64,000 bases of DNA from contig JAUTXW010001637.1 of the NCBI GenBank assembly GCA_030620095.1, forward strand, positions 1 through 64,000, given 5' to 3'. How positions within the stretch are numbered: position 1 is the first letter of the stretch; each line of letters opens with the position of its first letter. The notes beneath the pieces are model-generated. The model was not told the origin of the DNA, did no database searches, and saw only the letters and a program-made list of their open reading frames with translations. Below are positions 58,953 through 64,000 of the stretch, in pieces. This stretch comes from Kuschelorhynchus macadamiae. Taxonomy: Eukaryota > Arthropoda > Insecta > Coleoptera > Curculionidae. The position numbers and the translations under genes were made by a program.

Positions 58953-59015
58953 ATTTTGTTTTAGATAACTGATGAAGGCCATAAAATGGTCGAAACGTTT
59001 TAAAAAAAATAAAAT
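58953..59015 (+). ncRNA. Hammerhead ribozyme motif (type I) of PLE 2
   Basis: The core CTGATGA lies at 58969-58975, followed by one A, stem II GGCC-ATAAAAT-GGTC (58977-58991; one G-U pair) and GAAA at 58992-58995. Minimal stem III A-C/G-U and U17 place the predicted cut after 58999. Stem I pairs 59000-59002 with 58966-58968. After a 3x3 internal loop, it pairs 59006-59015 with 58953-58962 (10 pairs, one G-U). All strictly conserved core nucleotides are present. From established knowledge, PLEs carry type I hammerheads with very short stem III. The AT-richness of stem I, and one unpaired A before stem II, keep this from being certain. Confidence 0.65.
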
Positions 59016-59117
59016 CATCCAACATCAATGATTTGTTATATTGTGAACACCATTCCCAAGAAATATTTTTTATAACAATATAGTTTACGTGTTCAAGAAA
59101 CCTCCTTTTTACTATAT

Positions 59118-59147
59118 ATTTATATATATATATATATATATATATAC
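59118..59147. repeat. (TA)n tract left of the Tc1 element
   Basis: TA tract into which the Tc1 element is inserted. The corresponding right-hand tract begins at 61016. Confidence 0.85.
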
Positions 59148-59481
59148 TCACCGGCACAAAATTCCGCCACTCTAAAATTTTGACTAAGTTCAATGTTTTA
59201 TAACTTTTTTATTTTTTATCCGATTTTCATGATTTTGTTATCAGTTTGTAGATCCATTTAATGTGTTTTTCTTCATTTATTTTGTAAAGTAGCATTTTTC
59301 GATTAGACTATATTATACAGGAGTAGATCAAACTGTTGTTTTTTGTCGTCACTTCAAAACACCCTGTAGAAAAATTGAGGTAGATAATTTTATTTACATA
59401 CTATTTCTGGTAATCAATAATGTATTCTAAACATTTCGTTTTTTGATTTATACCGTTACCTCATTTCTGCTTCGAGCTGCA
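59148..59481 (+). repeat. Left TIR of the Tc1 element
   Basis: 334-bp terminal inverted repeat; its inner end is CTTCGAGCTGCA. It contains the probable transposase binding sites at and inside its tip. Confidence 0.9.
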
Positions 59482-59617
59482 GATTTTTTATTAAAACAAT
59501 GTTATTTTTAGAAAATGCATGTCAAGCTTTCGGTTAAAAATTATCTACGTTGGCTAAGTAGGTGACAGAATGTTTGACAGTGACAATATTATAATTTGTT
59601 GTATGTTGTATGTCAAT

Positions 59618-60598
59618 ATGGTATTAACTCCAGCAGACGTGGGTAAAATTGTTGCGTTAATAGAGGATGGCCGTAGCAAAAGTTATGTCGCTCGTACTCT
59701 GAGAATTCCGAGGTCTACAGTTCGAGATGCCTGGAATAGGTACTTACAGACGGGAACTTTTACAAGGCGGCAAGGCTCTGGCAGAAAAAGAAAAACCACT
59801 GCAGTTGATGATCACTTTGTCGTCGTTAGTTCTTTAAGAGATCGAAGATCTACTGCTGTGTGTTTAAAAAATGACTTGCAAATGACTAGTGGAGTAAATG
59901 TAAGTGAAAAAACGATACGTAGAAGATTGGCAGAAGCTGGTCTTCATTCACGAAGGCCAGCGGTAAGGTTTGCAAGATTGCATTCTGACTGGACTCTAGA
60001 ACAGTGGGGAAACGTACTATTCACAGATGAATCCAGAGTTTGTTTGAGGTCGCCAGATGGTCATGAGCGGGTATACAGACGTAGGAATGAAAGACATGCT
60101 GACTGCACCATATCAGAACGAATCTCATATCATGGCGGTTCAGTTATGATTTGGGCGGGTATTTCTACCGAAGCACGAACCGATCTTGTATTTGTTGAAA
60201 ATGGAACCCTAACCGCACAGCGTTACATTGAGGAAATAATCCAGGAAGTGGTTGTTCCATTTGCTCCTTTCATTGGGAACCAATTTACATTAATGCATGA
60301 TAATGCTAGACCTCACGTTGCACGTATAGTGAGCGAATATCTGGATGAAGTTGGACTTCCAAGATTGGAATGGCCCGCATGTAGCCCGGATCTCAACCCA
60401 ATCGAACATCTCTGGGATCAACTTAAAAGGGCCGTACGGCGTCGTCCTATGCAACCACAAACTTTGCAAGACTTACGACTGGCGCTGGCCGAAGAATATC
60501 AGGCTATTCCTCAGGAAAGAATAAGTAACCTTATTCAATCGATGCCACGAAGACTGCAAGCTGTAATTGCCGCGAGAGGAGGAAATACACGTTATTGA
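59618..60598 (+). CDS. Tc1-family DD34E transposase
   Basis: The enzyme binds the element's TIRs and catalyses cut-and-paste transposition into TA. I chose ATG at 59618 ('MVLTPADVGKIVALIEDG'), because the 16 upstream codons of the open frame do not resemble the family; this gives 326 residues. Domains in order: N-terminal HTH (about 1-50, 'SKSYVARTLRIPRSTV'), GRPR-like hook 'GSGRKRKTT' (about 53-61), second HTH ('SEKTIRRRLAEAGL', about 96-109) and the catalytic core. The triad is Asp137 ('LFTDESRV'), Asp228 ('LMHDNARPHVAR') and Glu263 ('SPDLNPIEHLWD'), with 34 residues between the last two. Between 'SRRPAV' and 'RFARLHSDWT' about 10-15 residues usual in relatives seem missing, possibly an in-frame deletion. 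No stop or shift. It lies between the 334-bp TIRs. Confidence 0.9.
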   Translation: MVLTPADVGKIVALIEDGRSKSYVARTLRIPRSTVRDAWNRYLQTGTFTRRQGSGRKRKTTAVDDHFVVVSSLRDRRSTAVCLKNDLQMTSGVNVSEKTIRRRLAEAGLHSRRPAVRFARLHSDWTLEQWGNVLFTDESRVCLRSPDGHERVYRRRNERHADCTISERISYHGGSVMIWAGISTEARTDLVFVENGTLTAQRYIEEIIQEVVVPFAPFIGNQFTLMHDNARPHVARIVSEYLDEVGLPRLEWPACSPDLNPIEHLWDQLKRAVRRRPMQPQTLQDLRLALAEEYQAIPQERISNLIQSMPRRLQAVIAARGGNTRY

Positions 60599-60683
60599 AT
60601 TTTTATTGTTAATTATCTTTGTGATATACCTTGTGTTTTTCTTAATAAAAATAGGCTTCAAATCAGCGTTCCTTTTAAAATTT

Positions 60684-61286
<603 letters not shown>

Positions 61287-61289
61287 CGA

Positions 61290-62845
61290 AAATGTGGGAG
61301 ATTACTGTTGCAATAATGATATATATATTTTGTTTAGATTGTTGATGTCTTTTTGTTTTTTTATTGTTTATGGCATTTCTGTTTTTTTGTATTTCAGCCA
61401 CCTCAAAAAAAATCCCTTTTTTTAAAATTTGATTCCGTTTTAATTATTTTAGTTTCTTTATAGTTAAATGTATGTTTTTCTTGGAAATCTCGTAGTTTGT
61501 CAAGGCTGTGGTGTTCTTTTTGTCGTATTTATGACTTTTCAATCTATTTTCTAAATACTGGCTGGTTTGTCCTATATAAACGCCGTTACAGTTGTTGCAC
61601 GGAATCTGAGAAAAATGTTGCTTTTTTTATTTATTGGAGTTCTTGTTTTTAAATTAGTAAAAAATATAGTAGGTTATATCCTTTGTGACATTTGGGTGTC
61701 ATGTTTTCTGAAAAGTTTTTGAAATTGCTGGATAAACCACTTATGAAAGACAAAGGGATGGATTTTATCTTCTGAGAATTTGCAGAGTTATGTATTCTCC
61801 TTTTGAAAAGTTTATTTATTACTTTGAAGGGTACTGGTTTAGTTCAAATGCAGCTTTAACTTTCTTTATTGCTTTTTCTCTGCACTCAGGATCAGCGACT
61901 TTAATTTCCCGATCTGCTAGACCAATAATTACAGAGTTTTTGTGGGATGTTGAGTGACAAGAATTAAAATTTAAATACCTAGAGGACCAAGTTTTTTTGT
62001 GTACTATTCTGTTTTAATACTATTTTCCGTATGACATTACGTAGATCTAAAAAGTTAATTTATACAATCATCAACATAACGATAGAAAGGTATATTAAAT
62101 TCTACTTTACTCAGGACACATTCCTCTAGATCCACAACACTCGATATCGATGCTCCCACAGCACAACCCTCTATTTCTTTATATAATTGATTTTCGTATA
62201 TAAAATATGTATAGTTTAATGTGAGTTCTACTGCTTTTAAAAATTCGTCTTGGGGTATAACTGTGTATTTTTTTATTTCAGACCACTTTTTTCTATTATT
62301 TTTATAGCTAATAACACAGGAATGTTCGTATAGAGAGACACGAAGTCGAGAGATATTAATTGGTAATTTTTCGGGATTTCTAATTTTTATAATTTTCTTT
62401 AAAATGGAATGAGTCCTTAATGTAGTGATTATTCTTGTGTACAATATTTTTAAAAATGTCTTTTAAATATTTTGACAGTGGTGTAAATGTTGAATGAATG
62501 CTTGACACAATTGGCCGTAATGGGATATTTTCTTTTCTTATGCAGTTTAGGTAAACCGTATATTTTTGGTGGTACAGCATTTCGAATTTTTTATTTTTTT
62601 AGCAGTATCCGGTGATATATATAAATTTTTTCCCACTAGTCAATTAACTCGTTCTTTTTTGGAATTGGTTTGTAGGATCTAGTTTAATTTTTTTATGTTT
62701 TTGTGTTATTTAGTAATTCATTGATTTTACTATTATAGTCAGCCGAATTCATTAAAATAATTTTATTTGTTTTATCAGCTTTTAGAACTATTATATGAGG
62801 GTTGGTTTTTAAAAAGATTTGAGTTTTTGTTAAATTTACGGAATG
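61290..62845 (-). pseudogene. Penelope-like element 3: RT-GIY-YIG relic
   Basis: Read on the minus strand from about 62845: 'LTKTQIFLKTNPHIIVLKAD' with 'KTNKIILMNSADYNSKINEL' (62710-62830); 'AVPPKIYGLPKLHK' (about 62560); 'PLRPIVSSIHSTFTPLSKYL'; a damaged motif A ('NISRLRVSLYEHS'); 'YKEIEGCAVGASISSV' (about 62150); and an intact 'YRYVDDCIN' box (62065-62095). Then come the GIY-YIG domain 'FSQIPCNNCNGVYIGQTSQY' (61555-61615) and 'LENRLKSHKYDKKNTTAL', ending 'KKTKRHQQSKQ' at the (TA)n tract. Frames shift several times. No hammerhead motif was found at its end. Confidence 0.8.
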
Positions 62846-62849
62846 TTAA

Positions 62850-63537
62850 TAACCTTTGCATGCAGACGAGGTGGCAGCTCAGGGCAAGGAAGGAGCGATG
62901 AACTCTTCGTTCAAAATTTTACTCTATAGATTTACACTAAATCACCATTGGAAACGAGATTTCCGCGACAAGCGTGGATTTCTAACGATGTGATAATATA
63001 TATTGTGGGTATTAAGTACTCCCCATCTTGTGAATATGGACTCATCCGTCCATAAAATATTATCGAAAAAGGTTGGATTTTCTTGATTTCTTCGTAATGT
63101 CTCATGAAAAAATTGTACCCTTATTGGGTAATCAGTCAGTAATAGTGATTGCACCGAATCACGAATATGATATTGGTGCAAATTGTTGACTTTTAAAATT
63201 CTGTGAACATGTAACCGTGAGATGTCGGTGCACCTACTTAGCTGTCTGATACTTGCCCTTGAATCTTGTTCAACTTGTTCTAAGATTTCTTCGTGTTCTG
63301 CGTCGGGCCAGGCTCTTGATATCTTGTGCCAGGAATTACTCTTTCCGCGAAACAATTGTGCATTCGTCTAAAAAACGGTGATCAGGAAACCGTAGCTGTG
63401 GTGGTCCCGCCTGTTGTTCGGCATAATCGATACAGTCTTCCAGCTTCTCGACCATTACCTTGTGCAACACCATAATAATAATGCATCATAGCAAATTCAC
63501 GTGGTGAGTATGGTTCATCTCTACCCCTATAAGCCAT
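62850..63537 (-). pseudogene. Mariner-superfamily transposase, 5' part only
   Basis: Start ATG at 63537-63535: 'MAYRGRDEPYSPREFAMMHY' with 'YYGVAQGNGREAGRLYR', the N-terminal HTH typical of a large insect mariner group. A stop follows after about 53 codons and a frame change. The 137-codon ORF (62942-63355) continues with 'RASIRQLSRCTDISRLHVHR' and 'ILWTDESIFTRWGVLNTHNI' (first catalytic Asp in TDES). Next come 'RFQW*FSVNL*', and an eroded 'EFIAPSLP'/'ELPPRLHAK' segment with further stops. The second Asp and the third acidic residue are missing because PLE 3 sequence begins at about 62850. TIRs were not identified. Confidence 0.75.
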
Positions 63538-64000
63538 GGTTTAGGCAACACAAGATCACAAGGAGTTCCTTAACAATACGGAAAAACATTTTTCTACAGC
63601 ACAGTCGTTTCAAATGCCAAACAATAGTACAACCGCCAGTGACTTTTATCCGATAGCTCCATTACTGAAGTATGTATGTACCAAAATTCGACTAAATGAT
63701 TTGAGTAGTTTTAGCATATTCGCGACATTTGTAAGTAAACGTAAAAAAAAATTAAAATCTACAAAATATCGAATAAGTTTTTTGAACCGTGGAATTTGGA
63801 TTATAACATAATGCATCAAAAGATTGGAAATGATATTCTCTATTCCTGGGATTATTCTGGCTCTCTGGGACGTATATATTGATAGCGCAAAAATATCTAT
63901 CAACATAGACAGGGATGTAAAATACCATTGTAAAAGTACAGACATTTTAGCCACATATTTCAACGTAACACGCCTCAGAATATAAAGAGATCATCGTCTC
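63538..64000. other. Unassigned region at the window end
   Basis: Upstream flank of the mariner-type relic. ORFs at 63614-63811 (+) and 63646-63963 (-) overlap on opposite strands and show no recognisable domain. No matching TIR could be tested, because the other end of the mariner copy is lost. Confidence 0.3.

Overview
This is an AT-rich, repeat-dense stretch of animal nuclear DNA, most likely from an insect. The mix of Tc1, mariner, hAT, Jockey-like, R1-like and Penelope-like elements, together with CCGACTTC repeats and long (TA)n tracts, fits a large TE-rich insect genome such as a beetle's. The exact taxon is inference. I found no host protein-coding gene that I could defend, no tRNA or rRNA gene and no CRISPR array. 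The window reads as layered, nested mobile elements in decayed intergenic DNA.

Layout. 0.8-2.3 kb: copies of an insect-type 'ACCGACTTCAAAAAAGG' repeat. 3-3.7 kb: a fragment of the dominant repeat family (called family A here) and a possible LTR-element tail. 4.26-5.19 kb: a dead Tc1 transposase (-). 6.5-7.4 kb: an 823-bp palindromic element with TA target duplications. 8.26-8.9 kb: a decayed R1-like RNase H (-). 10.3-10.8 and 19.4-19.6 kb: copies of a small element with ATACCAGGTTTGATA ends. 12.9-13.3 kb: a mariner remnant with matching TIRs. 14.4-17.3 kb: a decayed Jockey/CR1-like retrotransposon whose 3' end is interrupted by a hAT remnant (17.3-18.5 kb). 20.6-20.8 kb: a lone Penelope-like terminus. 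22.2-22.65 kb: a MITE. 22.8-24.2 kb: a broken TE-like protein gene of unassigned class. 21-36 kb and 54.3-55.5 kb: many copies of family A, a modular repeat carrying dense AAGATGGCGG-type motifs. 39.0-39.3 kb: a MITE. 41.2-41.6 kb: a Penelope-like relic with a GC-rich hairpin inside. 43.5-44.2 kb: a non-LTR RT relic.

The most informative part is 44.7-63.5 kb. A Penelope-like element (PLE) with RT and GIY-YIG endonuclease occupies 44.87-48.18 kb. It has one nonsense codon, and about 1.07-kb inverted arms that look roughly 99% identical. A palindromic element at 48.6-50.5 kb was entered by a 907-bp 5'-truncated R1-like fragment with a clean 11-bp target duplication. A PLE terminal pair lies at 50.5-51.0 kb. 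A second PLE (57.39-59.1 kb) ends with a canonical-looking hammerhead ribozyme core. A Tc1 element at 59.15-61.02 kb has exactly equal 334-bp TIRs and an uninterrupted DD34E transposase ORF; it is the only intact-looking gene in the window. It sits in a (TA)n tract between two PLEs in opposite orientation. A third PLE (-) abuts a truncated mariner-type transposase (-).

The genes do not form a pathway: each set serves its own element's movement. The common threads are PLE ends carrying a hammerhead-like hairpin followed by a CCCAAGAA motif, the link between PLEs and (TA)n tracts, and family A as the main uncharacterised repeat.
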